Assembly (NCBI RefSeq): GCF_019966515.1
Contig: NZ_JAIMIB010000020.1
Location: 16,059-80,058 of the forward strand
Length of the DNA stretch: 64,000 bases
Direction of reading: 5' to 3'
Origin: Roseovarius aestuarii
GTDB lineage: Bacteria > Pseudomonadota > Alphaproteobacteria > Rhodobacterales > Rhodobacteraceae
The position numbers and the translations under genes were made by a program. The notes under the pieces are model-generated. The model saw nothing but the letters and a program-made list of their open reading frames with translations. It did no database searches and was not told the origin of the DNA. The stretch's first letter is position 1. Every line of letters begins with the position of its first letter. This document shows, piece by piece, positions 8,760 to 16,772 of the stretch.

Positions 8760-10184
8760 GTGACCGAGCGACGGCGGTATTTCTTCAGCGGCATCGGCGG
8801 CAGCGGGATGCTTCCGCTCGCCACGTTGGTGCATCGGCAGGGACATATCGTCGAGGGATCGGACCGGGCCTTCGATCAGGGGCGGACCGTCGAGAAATCG
8901 GATTTCCTACGACGCCTTGGTGTACAGCTCTTCCCGCAAGACGGTAGCGGTGTCTGCCGGTACGACCAAGTCTTGGTGACCTCCGCGGCGGTGGAGGACA
9001 CGGTTCCGGACGTGATGGCAGCAAAGGCGCTCGGCGCTGGTCGACTTCGACGGGCTGACCTGCTCGCCGAGCTCTTCAACGCAGCGCCCCACAGCGTCGG
9101 GATCGCTGGCACAAGCGGCAAATCGACAACGACCGCGATGATCGGCTTGATAATGCATCGTTGCGGTCTCGAGCCGATTATCGTAAACGGCGCGTTTATG
9201 AAGGACTTTACCGACGTCGCCGACCCTTTCGGGAGCGTCGTCATCGACGGGAAGGAACACTTCGTCAGCGAAATTGACGAGAGCGACGGCTCGATCGCAG
9301 CCTACACTGCATCCATCGCGGTCCTGACAAATGTCGCTCGGGACCATAAGCCGCTCGAGGAGCTGCGGGAGCTCTTCGGTGGTTATCTCGCACGGGCCGA
9401 GGCGAGGGTGGTCAATCTCGACGATCCGGAATCGCGGGCACTGGCGGCAGATCTGCCAAAGGCGAGCTTGCGGAGCTTTGGCATCGAGGCGGAGATGGCT
9501 GATCTCGTTGCCCGAGACATCAAGCATGATGCCGAGGGACTCACCTGCCTGCTTTGGCAAGCGGGGGACGACCGGCCGGTACCGCTCAGCCTCGCCGTCC
9601 CTGGCACTCACAATCTCTCTAATGCTTTGGCGGCGCTCGCTACGGCCGCGTTCTGCGGCATCCCACTCTCGGCAGGCGCGCAGGCGCTGGCAGCATTTAG
9701 CGGGCTCCGGCGTCGGCTCGATATCGTGGGCAAGGCCCGTGGAGTCTTGGTAATCGACGATTTCGCGCACAATCCTCACAAGATCCAGGCGAGTCTCGCC
9801 TGCCTCCATCAAAGGCCAGGGCGTCTCTTGCTGCTCTTCCAGCCTCATGGCTTCGGGCCGCTTCACCATTTGATGGACGACTTCATCGATGTGTTCATCG
9901 AGCATTTAGCGCCAGCGGACTTCTTGATCGTCACTGAGCCCATCTATTTTGGTGGCACGGTAAACCGCGATTTGAGTATCAGCCAGCTCGTAGATCCCTT
10001 GGTTAACCTTGGGCGGGATGCAATGGTCGTCGGTCACCGCGATGCTGCGATGGAGCCCCTGCTGGCGCGGGCACGAGCGGGTGACAGGGTAGTCATAATG
10101 GGCGCGCGCGATGACGAGCTCGCGGACTATGCCTCGCGGCTTGTCGGTATGTTGGAGAAGGGATCCGTGATCTTCGGCCAATAG
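8760..10184 (+). CDS. Mur ligase family protein (MurC/Mpl-like)
   Basis: A 474-residue protein starting at GTG with an AGGAG site 7 bases before. The N-terminal Rossmann part has the MurC/Mpl signature F-S-G-I-G-G-S-G-M. The ATP site reads GTSGKSTTTAM (about 119-129). E-I-D-E-S-D-G is the central-domain Glu, and V-P-G-T-H-N-L-S-N-A and D-D-F-A-H-N-P-H-K are the usual later motifs. MurC adds L-Ala to UDP-MurNAc; Mpl re-attaches a recycled murein tripeptide. Next to an amidase, an Mpl-like recycling role is attractive, but the real substrate cannot be read from sequence. The G-T-S-G-K-S version of the P-loop differs from the usual G-T-H-G-K-T. Its 3' end overlaps the convergent peptidase gene by 58 bp. 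Confidence 0.85.
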   Translation: MTERRRYFFSGIGGSGMLPLATLVHRQGHIVEGSDRAFDQGRTVEKSDFLRRLGVQLFPQDGSGVCRYDQVLVTSAAVEDTVPDVMAAKALGAGRLRRADLLAELFNAAPHSVGIAGTSGKSTTTAMIGLIMHRCGLEPIIVNGAFMKDFTDVADPFGSVVIDGKEHFVSEIDESDGSIAAYTASIAVLTNVARDHKPLEELRELFGGYLARAEARVVNLDDPESRALAADLPKASLRSFGIEAEMADLVARDIKHDAEGLTCLLWQAGDDRPVPLSLAVPGTHNLSNALAALATAAFCGIPLSAGAQALAAFSGLRRRLDIVGKARGVLVIDDFAHNPHKIQASLACLHQRPGRLLLLFQPHGFGPLHHLMDDFIDVFIEHLAPADFLIVTEPIYFGGTVNRDLSISQLVDPLVNLGRDAMVVGHRDAAMEPLLARARAGDRVVIMGARDDELADYASRLVGMLEKGSVIFGQ

Positions 10185-11614
10185 GGCGCCAAGTACTTAC
10201 GATAGGGGATGGACGAGAATTCTTGGCGCGTAGCCCCAGGTGCATCGACATAGAGCACCTCTGCCGCGATTTCACAAAATCCGGCGTAGAAATGCTGAGT
10301 GGACTTGACCACGACCGCGCGCCGCTCCGCAAGACGAATGCCAAACTGCTCAAACCCGTCAGGATGGAGAACCTGCACCCTAAGCGATGTGAGCACCAAC
10401 TCGATCCCGGAGGCCGAGCGAACGAGGGCTGCCATCCCCAGCCTGCGCCGTGAGCTCGTGCCGAAAGCCTGAGTAGCCTCTTCGAGCACGCGTACAACGG
10501 TGACCTCAAGATCGATCGGATCGCCGGAGGTAGGCCCGCATTTGCCGCCGACCCTGAGCGCGAGCCGCGCACCTTCGCCGGCCTCAGCGCATAGGCGTAC
10601 CGCAGTGGGGTCCCAATAGTAGCCGCTGACGATGTCGCGCATGCCGCGCGCGATCATCGCGCGGAGGATGAAGGTGGAATCTGAAGGTGCTCCACCACCC
10701 GGATTGTCAGAGACATCCGCTAGCACGAGTGGCGCGCTGGTTGCCGCCTCCACCGCGTCAAGCGCGACCTCGATGGCGACCGGTTGCGGTAAGGTATCCT
10801 CGCGAACCTCCCAAATTCGGCGGGCGATCTGCCGAGCGACGGCTTTAGCGGAGGCTTGGTCTGAATCGGCGACTACGAGCAATTTCGCCGACGTATCAGG
10901 CACGTCGCTCCAGGGAAAGCCATGGGCAAAGGAGACGGAGAGTGTCCGGCCTCGCCCTTCTTCTGCCTGCATCGCCCGGACTATCCCCATCATCGGCTCG
11001 GTCGTCGTGTACCACATTGAGACCATTCGGCAATCGACCACCGCCATCACCGGGCGGATTTCTCGGCGAGCCGCTCGGTGGCAGAGCGTATAGACCTCCC
11101 TAGCGCGCTCTGTGACGTCGACATGAGGGTATTCCTTGTAGGTGACGATGATATCGGCGTGAACGACCATCTGCTCGGTAACACTGCAATGGAGATCGAG
11201 TAGTACGCCGATCACCGTTCCTGGGCCCACTATCGCGCGCACTCGTTCCAGAACATCGCCTTCACAGTCGTCGCATCCATCCGCGATCATGGCGCCATGC
11301 ATAAATAGCATGACCCGCTCGACAGGGCCTGCGGCACGCAGATCAGCCAAGAGCTCGTCACGAAGTGCACGGTAGACGGGAGCGGCAGTTATGCCGCCCG
11401 GCTGCGCAAAGGCAGCGAGGCCGATACTCACCGTATCGCCCGCTGCCTCGATCATCTGGCGCCAATAGCGGAGAGGTGTCGCGAAAAGCGCCTCTTCGTC
11501 CAGCGGCGTACCGCATCGGCAGAGCATCGTCTCCTGGAATGTCTCAAGACCCGTCGGCAGCGATGAGAACGAATTTGTCTCGGTTCCGAGGCAGGCGATG
11601 AAAGTATGCGTCAT
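10127..11614 (-). CDS. M81 family metallopeptidase (MlrC-like)
   Basis: A 495-residue protein with features of the M81/MlrC family: N-terminal T-E-T-N-S-F, M-L-F-M-H-G-A-M-I-A-D-G, a probable zinc site D-L-H-C-S-V-T, Y-K-E-Y-P-H-V-D-V, and the C-terminal domain with D-V-S-D-N-P-G-G-G. MlrC in sphingomonads hydrolyses linearised microcystin; most relatives have unknown peptide or amide substrates. It has no signal peptide, so it acts in the cytoplasm. Read convergently with the Mur ligase, it may belong functionally to the same peptide/murein cluster, though it lies on the other strand and has its own promoter. Confidence 0.85.
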   Translation of the reverse strand: MTHTFIACLGTETNSFSSLPTGLETFQETMLCRCGTPLDEEALFATPLRYWRQMIEAAGDTVSIGLAAFAQPGGITAAPVYRALRDELLADLRAAGPVERVMLFMHGAMIADGCDDCEGDVLERVRAIVGPGTVIGVLLDLHCSVTEQMVVHADIIVTYKEYPHVDVTERAREVYTLCHRAARREIRPVMAVVDCRMVSMWYTTTEPMMGIVRAMQAEEGRGRTLSVSFAHGFPWSDVPDTSAKLLVVADSDQASAKAVARQIARRIWEVREDTLPQPVAIEVALDAVEAATSAPLVLADVSDNPGGGAPSDSTFILRAMIARGMRDIVSGYYWDPTAVRLCAEAGEGARLALRVGGKCGPTSGDPIDLEVTVVRVLEEATQAFGTSSRRRLGMAALVRSASGIELVLTSLRVQVLHPDGFEQFGIRLAERRAVVVKSTQHFYAGFCEIAAEVLYVDAPGATRQEFSSIPYRKYLAPYWPKITDPFSNIPTSREA

Positions 11615-11701
11615 TGGGGACAGTCCTAGTCGATGTTTGGTGAGCCGTTCCCATAGGATTATTCCGGGTCGAATGCTATTGCACGGATGGTCTTTGATCC
11701 A

Positions 11702-11792
11702 TCAGTTGCAGGCCATCGGAGCGGGCGGCTTGTAGCCCACCAGTGAGCTTTGCGGCCTTGCGGTATTGTAGCGCCAACGCCCTAACTCGTCG
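11702..11792 (-). pseudogene. IS3-family transposase (OrfB) C-terminal remnant
   Basis: One minus-strand frame reads R-W-R-Y-N-T-A-R-P-Q-S-S-L-V-G-Y-K-P-P-A-P and then stops, matching the conserved C-terminal end of IS3 integrases (Y-N-x-x-R-P-H-S-S-L-G-Y-x-P-P). Only about 27 codons remain. The rest of the 11615-11861 gap holds nothing else I can name. Confidence 0.7.
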
Positions 11793-11861
11793 ATGGGAAA
11801 TTGCGCTTCTCAGAGTGTAGGGAACGCCTCCCCGTTCAACAGCTCGCCCCGATAAATGCAC

Positions 11862-12554
11862 CTAGTGTGAGTTTGCGAGCATACTTAATAGGTCTTGGCG
11901 TTCAATTTGGAGTGTTCTTCTTCCGGATGTAATTACTCCAGACTTCTCAAGAGACGATAACTCGCGACTTACCGCCTCTCGATGGCTGCCAATCATTGTT
12001 GCGATATGATAGTGGGTTGGAAAATTTGATAATTTTCTCGTTTTCTTCCCGGATTCGCGTTCTCTCTGCGCTTGGATTCTGAGTATTTCCCTACAAATTC
12101 TCTGCCGAAGAGTGAGGGCATCATATTCGAAGATTCGGTTTACCAATCTACGGTTTTTCTCAACTAACTTGTTAATCACTGTTTCAGCAACGACAGGAAA
12201 CCTGACTAAAATCTCGCTAAAGTAATTTGATTTCATTTTGCCGAGGATTGCGTCGTCTTCACAAACTACGGTTGCGGAGCGTGGCAGGAGATCTACCGCG
12301 GAGAACTCGCCCAGTATACTTCCTGATGACACAGTAGTATATGAAATCTCGCGTCCGGATTCGGAAAAATACTTCACGGCGAGCTTCCCTTCGAAAATGA
12401 AGTATACGTCGGAGCTTTTTTCTCCGGCAGAGAAAAGTAGCTCCTGACTGCAAATGCTGAGGGTTTTAGTTCTTTCCGCTATAAACGCCAAATCTGTATG
12501 CGACATTGAGGCAAACAAAGAGATTTTTTTCAGCGATTCTTTCAGGTCAACCAC
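11862..12554 (-). CDS. Crp/Fnr family transcription regulator
   Basis: A 230-residue regulator. An N-terminal cyclic-nucleotide-binding-type beta-roll (about 10-125, with G-E-K-S-S-D-V-Y-F-I-F-E-G-K-L-A-V and G-S-I-L-G-E-F-S-A-V) is followed by a dimer helix and a Crp-type winged helix (about 165-225: H-I-A-T-M-I-G-S-H-R-E-A-V-S-R-E-L). There is no Fnr-type Cys cluster, so cAMP/cGMP or another small ligand is more likely than iron-sulphur sensing. The nucleotide pocket position reads L-P-R-S-A-T, close to the canonical R-S-A. It lies 7 kb from the nucleotide cyclase on the same strand, so the two could form a local cAMP circuit. The gene is richer in A+T than its left neighbours. Confidence 0.85.
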   Translation of the reverse strand: MVDLKESLKKISLFASMSHTDLAFIAERTKTLSICSQELLFSAGEKSSDVYFIFEGKLAVKYFSESGREISYTTVSSGSILGEFSAVDLLPRSATVVCEDDAILGKMKSNYFSEILVRFPVVAETVINKLVEKNRRLVNRIFEYDALTLRQRICREILRIQAQRERESGKKTRKLSNFPTHYHIATMIGSHREAVSRELSSLEKSGVITSGRRTLQIERQDLLSMLANSH

Positions 12555-12759
12555 CTTTGCCTCCTAGTTTTCTCCATCTGACATAGGATTCCATAACCAT
12601 GCCATTATGTCATGCTCGGATAATGAAACGCGATGACATCCGCCGGTATCCGAGCACCGATGACCTTCTGTTATCGCCAACCGTAACGCCCCGCGCAAGC
12701 TAGCGTGACGGGCAGAGATAGATCTGACGACGTCAGACGGCCACGGCACGTTTGAGATC

Positions 12760-13195
12760 TTGAGGAGAGCGAAGGCGTCGAAGCCGACCGTCTGGTGCAG
12801 TCTGGAGAGTTATCTCGACGGAGGTGCGGTTGGGCTTAAGCGCGACAAAACCCGCCCGCCCAGGTGCCGCCTTTGTGCCGGAAGCGCGGCAGTAGGTCGT
12901 CGCCAACATGGTGTGGGAGAGCCCGCCAAACGCCACCCATTGGAGTCGGCGTTCGATGGCCGAGGTCGTGAGCATCTCGCCGCCGAGCATGGGTCTCACC
13001 TTTGCGGAGGCCGGTCTCCAGTCGTATCTTATGATGGGCTTCAAGATCTCCAAAGACCCGCTGTTCGAGTGAAACGTCGCCGACTTCGTGGGGTTTTATC
13101 TCGAGCTTCCTGAGCGAGCGACAGTGCTGTGCCTATGCGAGAAGTCCCAGATCTAGACGCTCGACCGAACCCAATCGGGATCGCCTTTCAAAATG
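12760..13195 (+). pseudogene. IS630-family transposase remnant
   Basis: Plus-strand frames carry pieces of an IS630-type transposase: K-P-T-V-W...G-G-A-V-G-L-K-R-D-K-T-R-P-P, then in another frame A-T-H-W-S-R-R-S-M-A, F-K-I-S-K-D-P-L-F-E, V-G-F-Y-L-E-L-P-E and E-K-S-Q-I...L-D-R-T-Q. At least one frameshift and two in-frame stops separate them, and the region after the first catalytic Asp neighbourhood is missing. Confidence 0.8.
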
Positions 13196-13246
13196 GATCG
13201 CGCCAATGGCAACTATCAGACTTGGGACACTAGTTCGACGCAGCAA

Positions 13247-13380
13247 TGTGGGTTTTCTCACATACAATCGAAGCATTGAGGCGGAACATAAAGCCCACAC
13301 CAGTGGTTGGTGTGACTTGACCGCAAGTATGAGGAGAACGGAGGAAGTTCTTTGACGCAGAATAAACTGGTCAAGTTTTT
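13247..13380 (+). ncRNA. structured leader, copy A
   Basis: Four nested or successive helices on the plus strand. Helix 1: TGTGGG/CTCACA, loop 4 (13247-13262). Helix 2: CACACCA/TGGTGTG, loop 5 (13296-13314). Helix 3, immediately adjoining: ACTTGACC (13315-13322) with GGTCAAGT (13369-13376), followed by TTTTT. Inside it, helix 4: AGAAC/GTTCT. A second copy with the same layout is at 15012-15142. It ends about 50 bp before the start of the small secreted-protein gene. The poly-T after helix 3 makes it terminator-like, which would suit an attenuator or riboswitch-type leader. Function inferred, not known. Confidence 0.6.
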
Positions 13381-13427
13381 CAATATGCGGGTCGTTGCCC
13401 GCTGAACTTAAGGAAAGGATGACCAAG

Positions 13428-13793
13428 ATGCTTATGCGAAATTCCACTATTGCAGCTATGATGCTGACGGCCACCGGTTTCGGATCGGTCGTAAACGCTA
13501 GATCGTGGGACCCCGGCCCCTACCCAGAAGGTTTCGTTTCCGCCAATGGCAACGAGGTCTACTATGAGGTATTCGAGGGTGGGTACCTTGCCGAGATCGA
13601 GTTGGACGGGGATTGCCGTTCTGACATCGATCTCTGGATCTATGACGACAACGGGCACTTGATCACCAAGTCGACATCCTATGACTGCTACGAGTACGTG
13701 AACTTCGTCCCCGCATGGACCGGCGAATTCAAGATCGTCGTCGAAAACCACGGCAAGCCGAACGGCTCCAGGTATTGGCTCACGACCTACTGA
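13428..13793 (+). CDS. small secreted protein, PPC-domain-like
   Basis: A 121-residue protein. The first 24 residues (M-L-M-R-N then a hydrophobic stretch ending V-V-N-A) are a signal peptide. The mature part resembles a bacterial pre-peptidase C-terminal-like beta sandwich: N-E-V-Y-Y-E-V-F, D-I-D-L-W-I-Y-D-D-N-G, P-A-W-T-G-E-F-K-I-V-V-E-N and R-Y-W-L-T-T. Two Cys residues could form a disulphide. The ATG at 13428 sits 9 bases after AGGAAAGG; the ATG at 13419 is in frame but too close to that site. The gene stands alone between IS remnants, behind structured leader A. A periplasmic or surface role is likely; the function is unknown. Confidence 0.7.
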   Translation: MLMRNSTIAAMMLTATGFGSVVNARSWDPGPYPEGFVSANGNEVYYEVFEGGYLAEIELDGDCRSDIDLWIYDDNGHLITKSTSYDCYEYVNFVPAWTGEFKIVVENHGKPNGSRYWLTTY

Positions 13794-13992
13794 TCGGGGC
13801 CAGCGCCGGGAGGGGGAAGCCACATCCTCCCCCTCCCACGAATGCTGTACCTACCGCGTTCTTACCATCATGCTTGCGAGCGAATTCTGACCCACCACTC
13901 GACCGGTTCGATGAGCTGGAAATCAATGCAAGCGAGGTCATGTCAGAGGAACTCGCCTCGAGGAACGTTCAACCACCCCCTACTTTGTCCGC

Positions 13993-14390
13993 ATGGCCAA
14001 ACACGGCCCATTCAAATTCATCAATCGAGTCCTGAAATCATCCGCTTGGCGGTGATGCTTTACGTTCTCTTCCCACTTTCGCTCAGGAACGTCGAGGACT
14101 TGCCTCATGAGCGCGGCATCGACGTCAGCCACAAAGCCGTGCGATATTGGTGGACAAGTTTGGTCCGCTGTTTGCCTCCGAAACCCGCAGAAAGCGAGTT
14201 CAACACCTGCGTGCATTCTCGAAATGGCGGTGGCACGATTACGAGGTTTTCGTGAAGATCAACGGCGAGCGCCATTATCTCTGGCGGGTCGTGGGTCATT
14301 AAAGCGAGATTCTGGAAAGCGTTGTCACGAAACGAAAAAACAAACCGACCGCATTGAAAATACTCAGAAAAAATTTGCAACGTTACGGTC
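13993..14390 (+). pseudogene. IS6-family transposase remnant
   Basis: Starting at ATG 13993, scattered frames read H-G-P-F-K-F-I, then S-P-E-I-I-R-L-A-V-M-L-Y, F-P-L-S-L-R-N-V-E-D, E-R-G-I-D-V-S-H, V-K-I-N-G-E-R-H-Y-L-W-R and E-I-L-E-S-V-V-T-K, the order of IS6/IS26-group transposases. Several frameshifts are needed and the last catalytic Glu region is missing. It joins the IS1182 fragment at about 14390. Confidence 0.8.
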
Positions 14391-14840
14391 AACGTCTCGG
14401 GCAGATTCATGGATGGAACGCATGAGGTGCCTTGCGGGATCTCCCGGACAGAATTGCGGTTTCAAGGGACATTCGCCGCGGTCATGCTTGGCGGCGCGGT
14501 ATCTGATGAAGCTGCACTTGCCGCCATTGGCTTTTCGTGGTTTGGAGAAGTTCTGGCGATAAGTCTGCAGCACCTTGCCACCTGAGCAGGTATAGCTATC
14601 GGTCGCGGGGTCATAGGCAAAGTCCTCACGTGAGAAAGTGCCGTCCGACCGTTTCGATGTGCCCCAGATCGGAATGTGTAGGGTGATGCCGCGTTCTTCG
14701 ACCAGCCATCCAAGCATCTCTGCCGATCCGTAGCCCGTATCACCGACCAGCTTGTCTGGCGTCATGCCGAAGCGGTCCGCAATCCGGCCAATCATCCGGC
14801 GTGCTGCAAAGGTCTCAGCGGTTCTGATGGGAACCCGACG
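14391..14840 (-). pseudogene. IS1182-type transposase, central fragment
   Basis: The minus strand encodes a continuous piece of an IS1182 transposase: R-T-A-E-T-F-A-A-R-R-M, D-K-L-V-G-D-T-G-Y-G-S-A-E-M (second catalytic Asp), W-L-V-E-E-R-G-I, D-G-T-F-S-R-E-D-F-A-Y, C-S-G-G-K-V-L-Q and M-R-S-I-H-E-S-A-R-D. Both ends are lost, including the C-terminal Glu region. It faces the N-terminal fragment at 819-1331 but in the opposite direction, so it came from another copy or was inverted. Some non-transposase codons precede it up to 14948. Confidence 0.85.
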
Positions 14841-15011
14841 GTTCGACTTCGACAAATGACCGCATTGCCCAAATCCGCGAGGTATCCTTCTAGACCGAGT
14901 TCTTTCGCTCACTCGCTCCAGTTCTGCATCCATAAGGAGACTGAACAATGAGACGAACTTTAACTAATCTATCAGGTCGTTCATCTCAGCCCCCTAAGTT
15001 CACCGCATGAG

Positions 15012-15142
15012 TGTGGGGATTCCCACATACAATCGGAGTGGCAGAGTCGAATATCAAGGCCACACCAGTTGTTGGTGTGACTTGGCCGTGCTCTTGTCGA
15101 GATCGAAAAAGATCCTCTAGAGCAAGCAGAGGTTGGTCAGGT
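15012..15142 (+). ncRNA. structured leader, copy B
   Basis: Second copy of the element at 13247. Helix 1: TGTGGG/CCCACA, loop 4 (15012-15027). Helix 2: CACACCA/TGGTGTG, loop 5 (15061-15079). Helix 3: ACTTGGCC (15080-15087) with GGTCAGGT (15135-15142), eight pairs including two G-T wobbles. Inside it GCTCT/AGAGC and GATC/GATC. The first 68 bp have exactly the same length in both copies and match at about 51 of 68 positions by hand count. It ends 44 bp before the ATG at 15187. Confidence 0.6.
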
Positions 15143-15186
15143 GCAACATCTTGCGAGCTTCATGCTCGCCGAACGTGAGGAGAAAT

Positions 15187-15591
15187 ATGATGAGCACACT
15201 AGCTCAAATAGCTGAAGAACTCGCAGTTTTTGACAGCGATGACGATACGTATGTGGAGCCTTGGGCCGCTGAAGAATTAGAGGCGTCTGAAGGTGAACTC
15301 AAGCAAATGGGCGAAGAAGCTTTTGCTTTAGCGCTTGCCGCTTACATTTCGCACAACGGCCGTTGTGGATTCGCTAACGCTGGATCCATCGCATTCGTTG
15401 TCAATCGACGTCGCGATCGTCCTGTTCGGGCTACGGTACGCGTGCGCTGGCGCCGAGGCATCAACTATGGAAGCTATGACCGGGTAAAAACTATCCCTGC
15501 TGGCAGTCGTGTCCGTCTCGGGTGTACTCGCAGCGGCTCAATTCCTGTTACCGATTACAGTTACTCGGTAATCGGAGCCCAAGTACTGTAA
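15187..15591 (+). CDS. small protein of unknown function
   Basis: A 134-residue protein. ATG 15187 or the next codon, ATG 15190, follows GAGGAG (15177-15182); both are possible. The N-terminal 45 residues are acidic and helical (E-E-L-A-V-F-D-S-D-D-D), the rest basic and beta-rich (V-N-R-R-R-D-R-P-V-R-A-T-V-R-V-R-W-R-R-G). There is no signal peptide. A short acidic leader before a compact basic domain with two Cys is reminiscent of secreted peptide precursors, but no maturation gene is nearby. I do not recognise a family. It lies behind structured leader B and ends at a strong terminator. Confidence 0.6.
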   Translation: MMSTLAQIAEELAVFDSDDDTYVEPWAAEELEASEGELKQMGEEAFALALAAYISHNGRCGFANAGSIAFVVNRRRDRPVRATVRVRWRRGINYGSYDRVKTIPAGSRVRLGCTRSGSIPVTDYSYSVIGAQVL

Positions 15592-15608
15592 GACTGCAAC
15601 TAAGTTTG

Positions 15609-15640
15609 ACGGCCCTGCAATACCTTGCCGGGCCGTTTTG
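15609..15640 (+). terminator. Rho-independent terminator
   Basis: A 7-bp perfect stem, ACGGCCC/GGGCCGT (15609-15615, 15630-15636), followed by TTTT, 18 bp after the stop of the preceding small gene. Confidence 0.8.
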
Positions 15641-15785
15641 ACTTCGTGAGAATTAGGCTGTTTGAGCAGTCTCGTCGAAAGTTCCGATCTTCGAATTTTG
15701 GGCTGTTCACCAAATCTGTGGAACAGAGGTGGTTCGGTTTGTTTTAACAGTTCCGAGCCGTTTCTTAAGTGGATTTCCTGCTAGG

Positions 15786-15939
15786 CTACGCCGCCACCAA
15801 GATCGGTTTTGGCTTGGTCTGATATACCTGATCGGGCGTTTGCCCGTCCAGCGATGAATGTGGTCTCCTCGTATTGTAGAATGTCAGGTATCGGGCAAGG
15901 CTTTCACGGGCGGCGGACACGCTGTCGTAGGCACGCAGT
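15786..15939 (-). pseudogene. IS3-family transposase (OrfB) C-terminal remnant
   Basis: The minus strand reads R-A-Y-D-S-V...L-A-R-Y-L-T-F-Y-N-T-R-R-P-H-S-S-L-D-G and P-D-Q-V-Y, ending at a stop: the typical last 50 residues of IS3-group integrases. It belongs to a different subgroup from the remnant at 11702. The 5' part is missing. Confidence 0.85.
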
Positions 15940-16040
15940 GCATCAAAGATGGGCAAATTCATATTCTAGAAATTTGACGGGCAACGGTCTGTCGCTTAAC
16001 CATTGGGCCATAGATATAGTGTTGACAAGGGAGTTATTGG

Positions 16041-16772
16041 ATGCCTGTAGTTCAAGATATTGTTGCGAAGGAAGAAAATGACATTGCGTGGTGGCGGTCT
16101 AGAGGAGAAATAAGCGCGGCGACGTATAAGGGCTTGGATGTCCTCGTCTATCGCCCTCAAGGACGGGGCAACTACTATTATGCATCCAGAGTGCAAAAAA
16201 GTATGGTCGCGTTGCATTATACCGCAGGATATTTGAGCGGTGATTTGGATACATTAACGACAGATAACTACCATGTGAGTGTGCCATTTGTAATTGCCCG
16301 CTCAGGTAAGATCATCCAGCTATTTAATCCAGATTATTGGTCATACCATTTAAGTCCGCGAGCCGTCGGTGGAAACGAATTTAATTCAAAGCGGGCAGTT
16401 GCAATAGAGATATCTAGTTTAGGGCGGCTTACGAAAAGTGGTTCTTGGATGTGGAATTATGTCGGATCAAAATACTGTAAGGTAGGTGAAACCCAATATT
16501 ACCATGATCTGGAGCAACCTTATCGTGGTTACCGATACTACGCGACGTTTTCTGGTGAACAATATAAGTCACTTAGCGCGCTTTTGGATGTAGTTTGTCC
16601 CGAATATGATATTCCTAGAAACTTTCTTGCTGAGCCGGATCGCTACAAGCTGTTTTCATCGTCCAGTGATGCTAGAAGTTACAAAGGGATTTGTAGCCAC
16701 GTGAATTATCAGCCTTCTGGCGTAAAGGAAGATATAGGGCCAGCGTTTGAGTGGCCGAGGATTGGTGCATAG
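16041..16772 (+). CDS. N-acetylmuramoyl-L-alanine amidase family protein
   Basis: A 243-residue protein, ATG preceded by GGGAG. The Amidase_2 signature is readable: V-A-L-H-Y-T-A-G (first His, about 56-63), N-Y-H-V-S-V-P-F-V-I-A-R-S-G-K-I-I-Q-L (second His region), A-V-A-I-E-I-S-S-L-G, and C-S-H-V-N-Y-Q-P-S-G-V-K-E-D (third zinc ligand zone). There is no signal peptide and no cell-wall-binding repeat. It resembles phage-type or toxin-type amidases more than housekeeping AmiD. It is A+T-rich compared with the first amidase at 7337 and stands alone among IS remnants, which points to separate acquisition. Confidence 0.8.
   Translation: MPVVQDIVAKEENDIAWWRSRGEISAATYKGLDVLVYRPQGRGNYYYASRVQKSMVALHYTAGYLSGDLDTLTTDNYHVSVPFVIARSGKIIQLFNPDYWSYHLSPRAVGGNEFNSKRAVAIEISSLGRLTKSGSWMWNYVGSKYCKVGETQYYHDLEQPYRGYRYYATFSGEQYKSLSALLDVVCPEYDIPRNFLAEPDRYKLFSSSSDARSYKGICSHVNYQPSGVKEDIGPAFEWPRIGA

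Noticed and set aside
13296..15079. Integron attC sites
   Set aside because: The CACACCA/TGGTGTG hairpins lack the GTTRRRY/RYYYAAC core sites, and the other helices fit an RNA leader better.
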